Source: Bacteroidota bacterium
GTDB taxonomy: Bacteria > Bacteroidota > Bacteroidia > Bacteroidales > CAIXZF01
Assembly: GCA_026391855.1 (NCBI GenBank)
Contig: JAPLDE010000056.1
Location: forward strand, 1-46,880
Direction of reading: 5' to 3'
Length of the DNA stretch: 46,880 nt
This document shows positions 14,285 to 22,109 of the stretch, piece by piece (position 1 is the stretch's first letter; each line of letters opens with the position of its first letter). The position numbers and the translations under genes were made by a program. Under the pieces are notes generated by a model. The model made no database searches. It was not told the origin of the DNA and saw only the letters and a list, made by a program, of their open reading frames with translations.

Positions 14285-15959
14285 AGAATACCTTTACTGT
14301 ACTTCCAACCACTAGCTTTCCTTTGAGCAGTTTGAGGTACTTGGTCTGGCAAACCACGGCCTTAAAGGCATCCGACATGTTGGTGGATTCTAAAGGAAGT
14401 CGCTCCAGGGCAAGCTTCTCGCTCTTCTTCACCTTTTGGATTTTCCCACCAGAGCGCGCCATGGGTGCCATTTCAAGGCTGCTCTTCAGCTCCTTACATT
14501 CGTGTGCATCAATCAATATCTTCGGCAGGTGCCGGTTATGGCCTTCCAGCATCTCGTTAGCGAGGTTGTATTCCTGCCAGTGCTCCACGTTGCGGGCTCC
14601 CACACTCATGAGGATCACCCGCCAACCGGTGGGCTTGCCTTCGCGATACTCAATCGCCTGCTTTAGCTTATTACCAAAGTCTTCCTTGGCCTTGCTGTAT
14701 TGGTTGGCAGCCCGGTCGGTATGCAGGTAGAGAAGCTTATTGGTGTGTTCCCGGAAGAAATCAAGGAACTTAACAGCCAGTTCTTGAACAAACTCAGGAA
14801 CCAGGGTGTAAAAGTCCTTCAGGAATCGCAACACATCGCTTTGGTGCTGGGCAATCACCAGGCTCATCATGTTTCCGGGGTCAAAGCCAGCTTCCAATGG
14901 CCGTTTGGGTTGCACATAACGCAAACCACCAGAGCTTTGGGATATGTTGGCTTTCAATCCAAAGTTGTCGTAATAATCGTAATTGTATCCGTCCTGGTAG
15001 AAGTTCTTTTCTGAGAGTTTAAAATAGAACCGTTCACTGCGTGGGAGGGAAGATCGAAAGGAAAGAACGGCTGTCTTAAACTCCTCAAAGTCCATACTTG
15101 CCATTTGGTCTTTCAGATAGTTCATGGTCAACACATCTACATTGGCCAATGAACTTACTACATAAAAGAAGGAAGTGTCCTGCCTTACCTTTCTCAGCCT
15201 TCGCTTCCAGCGTTCCATATTGCGCTGGATGTTCTCTATCTGTCGCTCATTGCCTTTCTTCCTTCGTGCATTAACGTACTCAAGCGTCAAATCATTAAGA
15301 ACCAGGGCAGCTTGCAGGATGATCCCTATCATCTTGCGATCCATCTTCTTTTCCATCTCGAGAATCCAGTCATCTTCTCCAACAGCAGGGTTAGGCATGT
15401 CTGTACAAAAGGTCTGTCCCATAAAGTAATGGGATCTGCTCAACAGGACTGCATCACCGCGCAAGGTGGGCAGTACTTTGTTGAGTTTTGCTCTTTTAAA
15501 GTACTTTGCCTCATCTCCAAAGAGATGGGCAACCGAGATCCCTGCATTGATAGACGGTCTGTCCAGACTTTTGAGAAAGAACCGGCAACCATTAAAAGTG
15601 CTGATGGTATGTTTAAAGAAGTTGCCAGGAACCAATGGCTTAGGCCAGTGTTTGGGTGGCTCATCATCAGTCACATAATGATAGCCTTCATAAAACTTCT
15701 TGCGTTCCCATCCCAGCATGATCTGGGGTAAGATATTGGTTTGCAGGTTCACGTAAGTATCAGCTATAAAAGCAAAGCTGGCTCTTGGCATGTCATAAAT
15801 GATATCGATGGCACGATCTGCCAGTATCTCGGTGGACTTGGCAACATCACGTCCTCCGATCAGGTATAGGTTCTTGGGTTTGACCAGGTCAATGAGAACC
15901 TTTATCCAGGTAGCATAGCGTACTTCAACTTCTTCACTGCTGAGACTGATCTTCTGCAT
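14283..15959 (-). CDS. Phage terminase large subunit
   Basis: A 558-aa TerL, the ATP-driven DNA packaging motor and nuclease. The ATPase P-loop position reads IGGRDVAKST (about 34-43), with Ala where most terminases have Gly. The Walker B strand is ISVAHLFGDEAKYF. The RNase H-like nuclease domain starts at EAGFDPGNMMSLVIA and contains YLHTDRAANQYS and, near the end, NMSDAFKAVVCQTKYLKL. Length is normal. The ATG at 15959 was preferred over a TTG at 15980; either overlaps the upstream gene. The stop lies in the tip of a palindromic repeat, and the portal, usually next, is 9.3 kb away. Confidence 0.88.
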   Translation of the reverse strand: MQKISLSSEEVEVRYATWIKVLIDLVKPKNLYLIGGRDVAKSTEILADRAIDIIYDMPRASFAFIADTYVNLQTNILPQIMLGWERKKFYEGYHYVTDDEPPKHWPKPLVPGNFFKHTISTFNGCRFFLKSLDRPSINAGISVAHLFGDEAKYFKRAKLNKVLPTLRGDAVLLSRSHYFMGQTFCTDMPNPAVGEDDWILEMEKKMDRKMIGIILQAALVLNDLTLEYVNARRKKGNERQIENIQRNMERWKRRLRKVRQDTSFFYVVSSLANVDVLTMNYLKDQMASMDFEEFKTAVLSFRSSLPRSERFYFKLSEKNFYQDGYNYDYYDNFGLKANISQSSGGLRYVQPKRPLEAGFDPGNMMSLVIAQHQSDVLRFLKDFYTLVPEFVQELAVKFLDFFREHTNKLLYLHTDRAANQYSKAKEDFGNKLKQAIEYREGKPTGWRVILMSVGARNVEHWQEYNLANEMLEGHNRHLPKILIDAHECKELKSSLEMAPMARSGGKIQKVKKSEKLALERLPLESTNMSDAFKAVVCQTKYLKLLKGKLVVGSTVKVF

Positions 15960-16548
15960 TGGGTGTTTCAAATAAGTCAATGGTTATCATGCCGGCGTCT
16001 TGTTGCAACTTTACCTTTTCTTGTTCGGATACATCAAGGTTATCAATGAAGGTTGCCAGTTCATAACGGTTAACCCTTTCAATTCCAACTTTGCGTGCAT
16101 CCATCTGGTAGACGATCACCCGGCGGTCATAGAATTCATCCGGCAATTTCTGGGGTTCCGGAACATCCAAGCCACGGGCTTTCATGGCTGATTCATTGTT
16201 CCTGCGATAGCCCTCCATATCGTCTTTCTGCCAACAGACAGCAGCTGCCAGGTCAAACTTGTCGGCATAGATATTGCGCCAGGCTTCCTTTTTTATGTCA
16301 TTATTGGAATAGAAAAAGTTCAATGAATCATTGAACAACTGGTTTGCCCGGTGCCGGGAAATATTGGAATAAACCTTGACCAAGTATTTGATAATGTATT
16401 CCCGGGTATTGTACTTCTGGTAAAGGGAGCGAATCAGCTCCAACTGCTCAATATACTTCACCATAGCAACAGGCAGTTCCTCACTCTGGCCACTGTCCAC
16501 CCATTCCTGGAGCGCTTCTATCCGAATGTCCTTGTCATATAAGTCCAT
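15934..16548 (-). CDS. Phage protein upstream of TerL, small-terminase candidate (204 aa)
   Basis: A 204-aa, largely helical protein with no recognised domain. The segment NTREYIIKYLVKVYSNISRHRANQLFNDSLNFFY (about 43-76) has a repeated-helix look reminiscent of small terminase DNA-binding regions, and the gene sits immediately before TerL. The start MDLYDKDIRI at 16548 was chosen because the longer frame only adds sequence from the neighbouring gene in another frame. It overlaps that neighbour by 14 bp and TerL by 26 bp. The small-terminase role is inferred mainly from position; the next gene is an equal candidate. Confidence 0.6.
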   Translation of the reverse strand: MDLYDKDIRIEALQEWVDSGQSEELPVAMVKYIEQLELIRSLYQKYNTREYIIKYLVKVYSNISRHRANQLFNDSLNFFYSNNDIKKEAWRNIYADKFDLAAAVCWQKDDMEGYRRNNESAMKARGLDVPEPQKLPDEFYDRRVIVYQMDARKVGIERVNRYELATFIDNLDVSEQEKVKLQQDAGMITIDLFETPNAEDQSQQ

Positions 16549-16864
16549 GGAGCAGCTTTTGTTTGAAGTCTTCGATCTTTCGCTGGTCAATCCTGCGCTC
16601 CAGCATCTGGATGGCAGTGATACTACCATTGCGGGCATTCTCCGAAAGCGAAAGTTCCCGTTCGGCTTCCTTCATAAGAATTCCACGGTCATAATGGTAA
16701 CGAAATTCCGAATCCGGGTTTTCGTATTCCAGTTCCAGCTCAAATGGATCGATATTCATATACATGGCAATCTTTTCCACTGTATAGGCGATCCCAGCCA
16801 GGGTCTCAATCTTTCTTTTCTGTTCCTCGGAGAAGTTCATCGATGCTGGCTTTACGGAATTCAT
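16535..16864 (-). CDS. Small phage protein, small-terminase candidate (109 aa)
   Basis: A 109-aa, helical, acidic protein. Residues about 9-40 (FSEEQKRKIETLAGIAYTVEKIAMYMNID) look like a helix-turn-helix, and ENARNGSITAIQMLERRI near the end is the pattern seen after the DNA-binding domain of many small terminase subunits. Position two genes before TerL fits. The ATG at 16864 is used; an alternative at 16840 (MNFSEEQ) would shorten the 59-bp overlap with the upstream gene. Confidence 0.6.
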   Translation of the reverse strand: MNSVKPASMNFSEEQKRKIETLAGIAYTVEKIAMYMNIDPFELELEYENPDSEFRYHYDRGILMKEAERELSLSENARNGSITAIQMLERRIDQRKIEDFKQKLLHGLI

Positions 16865-17411
16865 AGATTTTGATATTGTTCAGGAAAATGTACTGCTCAT
16901 GCTGTGCATTTTCAGAGAAGTTGCCGGAACCTTCCACCAGGAAGTGCCCATTTTTGGTCTTCATCAGGGTGATCTTGGAATGGTTCCAGGCATAGGTCAC
17001 TGTAAATTGTCCAGGTCTTTGGTTGCAAAGGATCACAAGTTGTTCCTGGACCTTTGGTAGCCGGAATTTAACGGAATCGCTGATCACCAGGTGAACCTGT
17101 TCAATCCTTCGTTTTTCAAGATAATGAGCAAGCGCATTCAATATCCTGGTACTGATACTATAAGTCGTTATAATCAGCTCTTGAATCGCCCCCTGAGTCT
17201 TCACCAGGTAAGGAATGAAGGTGAAAGCATTGAAGCTATTCAATGTCCAGAGGAAGTAAACTTCACCTTCATTGGGAACGGCTCCCAGCAATTGTTTGAG
17301 CGTTTCCACTTTTGCCAGGTGAACATCCAGAAAATGATCCTTCAGGATGCCGGAACTTGCGGTAAGTTCAGCCTGCTGTTGCAGTTCTTCTATGTCAAAC
17401 AGCTTTTGCAT
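16806..17411 (-). CDS. PLD-like (HKD-type) phage protein
   Basis: A 201-aa protein with one phospholipase D-like motif: His144-Ser-Lys146 in WNHSKITLM, followed by VEGSGNFSENAQHEQ (Asn164 region), matching the HxK...N pattern of the PLDc nuclease-like group. An N-terminal segment (FLWTLNSFNAFTFIPYL) resembles the first beta-alpha unit of the fold. A single HKD half normally dimerises to form the active site. Members of this group include nucleases as well as lipases, and in a packaging operon a nuclease or DNA-binding role is more likely. It lies 2 bp after the next upstream gene. Confidence 0.72.
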   Translation of the reverse strand: MQKLFDIEELQQQAELTASSGILKDHFLDVHLAKVETLKQLLGAVPNEGEVYFLWTLNSFNAFTFIPYLVKTQGAIQELIITTYSISTRILNALAHYLEKRRIEQVHLVISDSVKFRLPKVQEQLVILCNQRPGQFTVTYAWNHSKITLMKTKNGHFLVEGSGNFSENAQHEQYIFLNNIKIYEFRKASIDELLRGTEKKD

Positions 17412-17413
17412 GA

Positions 17414-17803
17414 CTAGCGTGAGCGAAGGAGGGTGTCAATTTCAACCAGCATGCGTTCTTTAGTTTGGATGCTCTCCAGGCGCTGCAGGTTCAGGGAAGG
17501 TTTTTTGCCAGAATCCAGCAACTTGCGGGTTTTCTGGATATTGATATACAGGTTCTGCCTTTTACGGGATAGCTCTGCGGAATTCAATTTTCGCAGTGCT
17601 TCAAAGGAAAGCAACTCTTCAAAGATGGGATGCTTACCCAGAATATGGCCATTACTTTTATAGAAGTTGAGTTCGTCCCAGATCAGGCGGTTCTCCAGGT
17701 ATTCTTCAACCACAGTCTTTGACACCTCAGAAAAGCGGTTAGCATCAGGAGCCGAAAATAGCGCCTGATGTGCCACACGATAATTTTCATAAGCTGTAAG
17801 CAT
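17414..17803 (-). CDS. Phage protein of unknown function (129 aa)
   Basis: A 129-aa, strongly helical, charged protein (SRKRQNLYINIQKTRKLLDSGKK) with no recognised family. It ends 2 bp before the PLD-like gene in the early packaging operon. No membrane segment. Confidence 0.6.
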   Translation of the reverse strand: MLTAYENYRVAHQALFSAPDANRFSEVSKTVVEEYLENRLIWDELNFYKSNGHILGKHPIFEELLSFEALRKLNSAELSRKRQNLYINIQKTRKLLDSGKKPSLNLQRLESIQTKERMLVEIDTLLRSR

Positions 17804-17847
17804 ATCAGAAACAAGGATTTTGAGTTCCCGTGGACAATCAACCTCAC

Positions 17848-18279
17848 TCAGGAACGGGAATTCTTCCCGGAGCCTGAGGCTTTTTCTGACGATGACGGGG
17901 ATGCTTTTTTTTTGTCCTGGTCAACTGGTTCTGTAACCGATTCAGTTGATTCGGTTACAACTTCTTCAGTTTGTTCTGTCATAGCTTCAGAAGTTTCCGG
18001 CTCGGTTTCTTCAACTTCTTCAACAACATCAGTAAGGTTCATAGCTTCAGCAACCTGAATTTTCTGCGTTGGCTGGGAAAGAATATGTTTAAGTTCATCC
18101 GGATCAATCTCAGCCAACTTTCGCAACTCTTCGGTAAGAAGGTTGCCATTGTAAGGGGTTTCACCCTGGCGGTTAAGGATGGCTTTCAGACTTAAGCTGG
18201 CACCGAATTTCTGGTAAAGGGCAACAGCGGTATTAAAGGAACGGTCGGATTTCAACCAATGGAGGATCTGTTCTTTCAT
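17848..18279 (-). CDS. Phage protein with helical head and disordered tail (143 aa)
   Basis: A 143-aa protein. The first 65 residues form a helical domain (LKSDRSFNTAVALYQKFGAS). From about 80 the sequence is Glu/Thr/Ser-rich and probably disordered, ending in KKKASPSSSEKASGSGK. The head domain is a type found next to small terminases in Bacteroidota prophages, but I cannot name it. Function unknown. Confidence 0.62.
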   Translation of the reverse strand: MKEQILHWLKSDRSFNTAVALYQKFGASLSLKAILNRQGETPYNGNLLTEELRKLAEIDPDELKHILSQPTQKIQVAEAMNLTDVVEEVEETEPETSEAMTEQTEEVVTESTESVTEPVDQDKKKASPSSSEKASGSGKNSRS

Positions 18280-18381
18280 GGGATAATGGTTTATTGCAAA
18301 GGTGCAATTGCCATGACATCAGGGAAAGGACTAAAAACCCGACCATCACAGGAAAAATACGAACGGAGTATTAAGAAATAA

Positions 18382-18786
18382 TCAGGAGGAGGTATCCTTC
18401 CTTCCTTTGACGAACACAACAGCCAAAGAAATGATCACAGTTCCTGCAATGGCAGATGCCTGGATGGGAAATCCGAGGAAAAAGGCATAGGCACAAAGAC
18501 AGCACAAGAAAACAACTGATAATATTGCAAAGATTTGTCCCAAGACCTTGCTTTTGGTCTCGCCACGCTTAACATATGCTTCAGTCTTAACAAGGATAGC
18601 ATTGTTTTTCAATCTTTCTTCCTGCTCTTTTTCAGCCATACGAAAGATTGTCTGAGTGAAGGCAGGATCGATCTGATTATAACGGGCAAGAGTTTCCGGG
18701 TCCGGGACCGGACCAATGGTTACCTGTTTAACATTAACGATTTGTTCCTGTTTAGCAGGATTTTGTCTGAACTCAGTCTTGGCCAC
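18382..18786 (-). CDS. DUF2335 membrane protein
   Basis: A 134-aa protein of the DUF2335 type. The N-terminal soluble part has PDPETLARYNQIDPAFTQTIFRMAEKEQEERLK, followed by two transmembrane segments (about 85-105 and 107-126) and a short basic C-terminus. The family is common in prophages and its function is unknown. The last bases of the 76-aa gene upstream overlap its start by 14 bp. Confidence 0.8.
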   Translation of the reverse strand: MAKTEFRQNPAKQEQIVNVKQVTIGPVPDPETLARYNQIDPAFTQTIFRMAEKEQEERLKNNAILVKTEAYVKRGETKSKVLGQIFAILSVVFLCCLCAYAFFLGFPIQASAIAGTVIISLAVVFVKGRKDTSS

Positions 18787-19003
18787 CCGCAGTACTTATA
18801 TGACTATTATAGGAATTGGTTATATCTCCAAAGATAGCTTTCCAGTCAGATATAATATTCTGTTGATCCAGCTCATAGCTTTGAGAGATCCTATTCTGAA
18901 GGGTTCTAAGCTCCTTTACCTGTTGACGGGCACTTTTTCCAACAGGCATAAGGCATAGAATGCTTGCGATACCTCTGATAAAATATTGTTGCCAACTTTT
19001 CAT
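18773..19003 (-). CDS. Small phage protein (76 aa)
   Basis: A 76-aa protein. The N-terminus MKSWQQYFIRGIASILCLMP looks like a signal or membrane anchor, possibly with a lipobox-like Cys17, followed by a helical region (ARQQVKELRTLQNRISQSYELD). The start at 19003 was preferred over a longer frame that would run into the upstream terminator. It overlaps the DUF2335 gene and opens this operon. Confidence 0.5.
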   Translation of the reverse strand: MKSWQQYFIRGIASILCLMPVGKSARQQVKELRTLQNRISQSYELDQQNIISDWKAIFGDITNSYNSHISTAGGQD

Positions 19004-19065
19004 GATAATGAGTCTTAAAAGATTTACAAAAATAACACAAAATTTTGCAAAATGTTGTAAAAATG

Positions 19066-19093
19066 AAAAAGCCACCGTTTTGGTGGCCCTTTC
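19066..19093 (-). terminator. Intrinsic terminator after the tail-protein remnant
   Basis: Stem GCCACC (19071-19076) pairs with GGTGGC (19082-19087), followed on the minus strand by a T run. It lies about 40 bp past the stop at 19132, separating the remnant from the 76-aa gene. Confidence 0.82.
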
Positions 19094-19131
19094 TCAATAA
19101 ACCTAAACTTATGAAAACACTACCAGGTAAA

Positions 19132-19434
19132 CTATAACCTGGACAGTTCGATGAATTTGAAGGTGCTGGCTCCATCTTTGAAAGCTTTGAGCTGCAACTT
19201 TGCACCAGCTGTTGCAGTCCAACCTGTACCACTGGCCAGGATGAAATTCCCACCCGTTGCAATGGTGCCCGGATAGGTTCCACCGGAACCCAGCAAGGTG
19301 TAAACATAGCCGTCAACCGGGTTGTTAAGAGCAGTTATCCTGGGTACCATTGATCAGGATGGAATAAGCCCCCGATTTGAAGGTGATGGGGCCTGTGATC
19401 ACGATTCCGAGACTGTCACGGGTGAGACCTCCGG
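19132..19434 (-). pseudogene. C-terminal remnant of a phage tail-type protein, frameshifted
   Basis: The minus strand encodes LGIVITGPITFKSGAYSILI up to about 19340, then after a one-base shift RITALNNPVDGYVYTLLGSG, continuing to the stop at 19132 (KDGASTFKFIELSRL). The Gly/Thr/Ala-rich beta-type sequence is typical of the end of tail-fibre or host-specificity proteins. The 5' part is missing: homology to an integrase begins on the other strand at about 19434, so a rearrangement joined the two. The frameshift and truncation make it a pseudogene. The tail identification is by composition only. Confidence 0.6.
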
Positions 19435-19816
19435 TGACTCCAAGAACAACAAGACTCAAACCGTCGTGATCCCGGAACCCTTCCTGATTTACCTCCGGAA
19501 TATGCACCTGGAGAGCTACCCGGGTGAATATCATATTGTAACTCCGGATTGTGTTCCTGGTGCCCAGAAAGTGAGCAAGAATTACTTCTGGGTCCGGTTC
19601 AAAAAACAGAGGATGGCCATGGGTTTAACCCAGGACTACAAGTTCTATTCATTGAAACATACAGGTGCAGTAAAGGCCATTAAATATATCCCTGTTAAGG
19701 ATTTACAAATGCAGTTGCGTCACCACAGCCTGGACCAGGTGGATGCTTATCTCAGGCAGATGAAGGCAGTGGAAAGTGAGGAGCTGAGGACTCCTTTCCT
19801 TCTATTTGATCGATAG
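19434..19816 (+). pseudogene. C-terminal fragment of a tyrosine recombinase (phage integrase)
   Basis: About 125 residues from the catalytic domain: the beta-hairpin Lys region SKNNKTQTVVIPEPF, then YSLKHTGAVKA and LRHHSLDQVDAYL, which carry the His, second Arg/His box and the nucleophile Tyr position. The SAM-like N-terminus and the first catalytic Arg are gone, replaced at about 19434 by sequence of the opposite-strand tail remnant. It cannot be active. It probably marks the former end of a prophage. Confidence 0.8.
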
Positions 19817-19839
19817 TCAATATTAAAATTGAATCGTTA

Positions 19840-19847
19840 TATCTTTG
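19840..19847 (+). promoter_or_regulatory. Putative -7 promoter box
   Basis: TATCTTTG matches the Bacteroidota -7 consensus TAnnTTTG, 25 bp before the ATG at 19873. No good -33 TTTG was found at the usual spacing. Confidence 0.4.
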
Positions 19848-19872
19848 TGATAACTACCAAACTATCGATCTT

Positions 19873-20199
19873 ATGGGAGACGCAATTACAGCTTTAGTTT
19901 TAATCTTTTTAATTGGGCCGATTATATACCAGTTTGATTCTTATAGAAGAATACGAAAGAAAGAATTGAAGCTTAAGCGAAAAATTATTTACAGAAGGGT
20001 CTTTCTCATATACCTGGCTGGGTTTGGGCTTATGGTACTTAAGGCAGTGTTAACGGATGGAGGAGTTGATGGTGGATTAATTATGGTACTGCTTCCAATC
20101 TTTTTTGGTTTCATTGTTCTAATCTCCTATATAATCCATATAGTTGATTACCTTTTCAATAGAGGAGTTTACGATCAAATTGAAGAGTCCAAATTCTGA
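19873..20199 (+). CDS. Small integral membrane protein (108 aa)
   Basis: A 108-aa protein with three hydrophobic segments (about 5-20, 42-58 and 68-92) separated by a very basic loop (RRIRKKELKLKRKIIYRR). No family was recognised. Like the TAC genes that follow, it is AT-rich compared with the phage genes on either side. It ends 75 bp before the toxin gene, so it may or may not belong to that unit. Confidence 0.6.
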   Translation: MGDAITALVLIFLIGPIIYQFDSYRRIRKKELKLKRKIIYRRVFLIYLAGFGLMVLKAVLTDGGVDGGLIMVLLPIFFGFIVLISYIIHIVDYLFNRGVYDQIEESKF

Positions 20200-20253
20200 A
20201 TCAAATAGACGAAACGCTATTATTTTAGTTTTTCGTAAAATTTAACAAAAAAA

Positions 20254-20269
20254 TTAAGTTATAACTTAA
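20254..20269. promoter_or_regulatory. Perfect 16-bp palindrome, probable TA operator
   Basis: TTAAGTTATAACTTAA is fully self-complementary and ends 5 bp before the toxin ATG. Such a site directly before a toxin-antitoxin operon is the expected target of the XRE antitoxin. Confidence 0.6.
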
Positions 20270-20274
20270 ACTTT

Positions 20275-20673
20275 ATGCCTAGATTTGCCGTTAAAGAGAT
20301 TGAAGCTTTTAAAACTCGAACTAAAGTTTTCAAGTTACTTCGCGATGATAAATGTGATTATGATGAATTTGTTCTCGATATTGAGAAGGACAATAATCTT
20401 GAACCAGAGTTATCTGATATTGATGCAATAATTGAAGATGCTGCCGATGGTAAACTACTACCAGGCTCAAAATATCATAAGATTGATTCGCCAAAAACAA
20501 TTTGTTTTTCAATTTTTGAAGCTAAAAACAAGCATTTAAGGGTCTACCTATTACATGAGAATGAAACCGGGAAAATTCTGATACTAGGTGGTAAGAAGAA
20601 AACTCAAGAAAAAGACATAGATCGAGTACACAAAATTGTCAAAGAATATTGTAAATCAAAGAAAACCAAATAA
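20275..20673 (+). CDS. RelE/HigB-like toxin of a TAC system
   Basis: A 132-aa protein. The C-terminal half has the RelE/HigB layout: a beta strand with KHLRVYLLHENETGKILILGG, then KKKTQEKDIDRVHKIVKEYCKSKK, the Lys-rich helix typical of HigB toxins. Such toxins cleave mRNA on the ribosome. It is followed after 2 bp by the antitoxin and then by a SecB-like gene, so the order toxin-antitoxin-chaperone equals that of the mycobacterial HigB1-HigA1-Rv1957 TAC. The N-terminal 60 residues (acidic) are longer than in most HigB proteins. Confidence 0.68.
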   Translation: MPRFAVKEIEAFKTRTKVFKLLRDDKCDYDEFVLDIEKDNNLEPELSDIDAIIEDAADGKLLPGSKYHKIDSPKTICFSIFEAKNKHLRVYLLHENETGKILILGGKKKTQEKDIDRVHKIVKEYCKSKKTK

Positions 20674-20675
20674 AT

Positions 20676-21128
20676 ATGGAAGCAATTGAAAGAAAATTCA
20701 AGTATCCAAATTATCTTCTGACAAAGTATCAGAATGAAATATATCGGCAGTTAATTACTTATATGAGAGTAAATAAATTTACTCAAAAGGATATTGCTCA
20801 AAAATTAAATGTAAGTAATGCTTACGTTAGCCAGATTCTTAATGGGAACTTTAATTTTACATTGAAAAAACTCATTGAACTTGGTTTGATGATGGGAAAA
20901 GCACCTTTTATCGAGTTTGTGGACTATGACGAGTTTCTCAACAGGCAAGAAGGTCAAGTAATTGTTAGACCTCAAATTACATTCAATATTACTATTAATG
21001 TTGTAGTCCTACCAATGCAAAAAGCTGATTATGTGGAATTTAAAGGATTCGAAACTGAATCTATTGTAAGTTCTTCAGCGCTTGACAAACCAGTTAGTAT
21101 TGATGAATTGGAATTTTGTTCAAATTAG
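20676..21128 (+). CDS. XRE-family antitoxin with C-terminal extension
   Basis: A 150-aa protein. A helix-turn-helix at about 37-58 (TQKDIAQKLNVSNAYVSQIL) is followed by NGNFNFTLKKLIELGLMM, as in HigA. Beyond residue about 90 a hydrophobic extension (RPQITFNITINVVVLPMQKADY) does not belong to the HTH fold. In TAC antitoxins a comparable tail, the chaperone addiction region, makes the antitoxin unstable unless the SecB-like chaperone binds it. It would neutralise the upstream toxin and repress through the 16-bp palindrome. Confidence 0.75.
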   Translation: MEAIERKFKYPNYLLTKYQNEIYRQLITYMRVNKFTQKDIAQKLNVSNAYVSQILNGNFNFTLKKLIELGLMMGKAPFIEFVDYDEFLNRQEGQVIVRPQITFNITINVVVLPMQKADYVEFKGFETESIVSSSALDKPVSIDELEFCSN

Positions 21129-21141
21129 TAAATCAATTGAA

Positions 21142-21600
21142 ATGGAAGCAACTCCTACAGAAAATGTACAAATTACAATAGGTATAAGGGATGTTAAATT
21201 GCTTCATTATGAAGCAACTACTCGAGTATTTGATCTATTAGAACCCTTACCTAACGAAAAATATGAATTTCAGTTTGATTTCAAGGTAAGATTAAGTGAA
21301 CATGAAATGCTATTTGAAGTATTATTAGGCGTTACTTTATTTGAGAAACAGCCTGAAAATGTTAAAATAGAGTTGGCAAAAATAAGTACCGTGACTTCCT
21401 TTAAAGTCGACAACTACAATGAAGTAATTAGGAAGAATGGGGAAGTAGTAAATATTCCTAATCAGCTTATAACTGTAGCAGGAGGTATTGCTGTTTCAAC
21501 TGTAAGAGGGATGTTTGCAATTTGTGTTAAGGATACTATTTTAGCAAACGCTGTTATCCCAATTATCAATCCACAAGTATTTGTCCCTAAAACTATGTAA
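21142..21600 (+). CDS. SecB-like chaperone of a TAC system
   Basis: A 152-aa protein with a SecB-like pattern: alternating beta strands (KYEFQFDFKVRLSEHEMLFEVLLGVTLFE), a helix region and a C-terminal part ending GGIAVSTVRGMFAICVKD and ANAVIPIINPQVF, comparable to the STLRG and ANxxLP segments of SecB-like proteins. It starts 13 bp after the antitoxin stop, so it is likely cotranscribed. The proposed role is to fold and protect the antitoxin, as shown for Rv1957. Housekeeping SecB is excluded by context. The similarity is by eye and moderate. Confidence 0.62.
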   Translation: MEATPTENVQITIGIRDVKLLHYEATTRVFDLLEPLPNEKYEFQFDFKVRLSEHEMLFEVLLGVTLFEKQPENVKIELAKISTVTSFKVDNYNEVIRKNGEVVNIPNQLITVAGGIAVSTVRGMFAICVKDTILANAVIPIINPQVFVPKTM

Positions 21601-21601
21601 A

Positions 21602-21826
21602 TCACACAGTCCACGCCTTCACCTTAGCCGGCTTTATTGCGTTGTTGGTCACGGTGAAGTTGATTTCATCCAGGATAAAATTGCAATTCAATGCCCGGTA
21701 CTTCTTGGTGAAGTCAAGTGCAAACAGTTCGGCATAGCAGATCTGTTTGCATCCGGTCTGATGCATATTACATAAAATAATCATCTGGTATAGGTTTGCA
21801 GGTTCAACTATACGAACCATGAGCAA
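21602..21826 (-). pseudogene. C-terminal fragment of a phage structural protein
   Basis: The minus strand encodes about 65 residues ending FALDFTKKYRALNCNFILDEINFTVTNNAIKPAKVKAWTV. The regular beta-strand pattern and the ending resemble the C-termini of tail-associated phage proteins. There is no matching 5' part; upstream sequence belongs to the IS66 relic. The stop abuts the SecB-like gene tail-to-tail, so the TAC module ends exactly at this phage fragment. Identity uncertain. Confidence 0.4.
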
Positions 21827-22106
21827 ACAATCCGAACTACGACAAGAAATGATTCAGGTCCCTGAGGACTATTTACAAAGTGGGCTGACATGGCTTGTCT
21901 AGTGCGAACAAAAAAATATTGGCATCGCCAAGTTCAACTATTGGCATAAAAAACACCGGGATCAATCAACTGACACTCCAAACGGTTTTATTCGGTTAAA
22001 TTCCAGGAAAGCTCCCGGAGCAAATGAGCCAATGGTACCAATTGCTCTGCAGTATCCTAATGGTGTTAGTTTGCAGCTTTCGGCAGGCACCCGACACATT
22101 CGTTGA
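21819..22106 (+). pseudogene. IS66-family orf1-type relic with internal stop
   Basis: From ATG at 21819, MSKQSELRQEMIQVPEDYLQ continues to a TAG at 21900, then in the same frame CEQKNIGIAKFNYWHKKHRD, FIRLNSRK and IALQYPNGVSLQLSAGT up to TGA at 22104. This is the layout of the small accessory protein (orf1/TnpA-type) of IS66 elements in Bacteroidota. No orf2 or transposase follows, and no terminal inverted repeats were seen, so it is a decayed fragment. Confidence 0.7.
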
Positions 22107-22109
22107 CTC

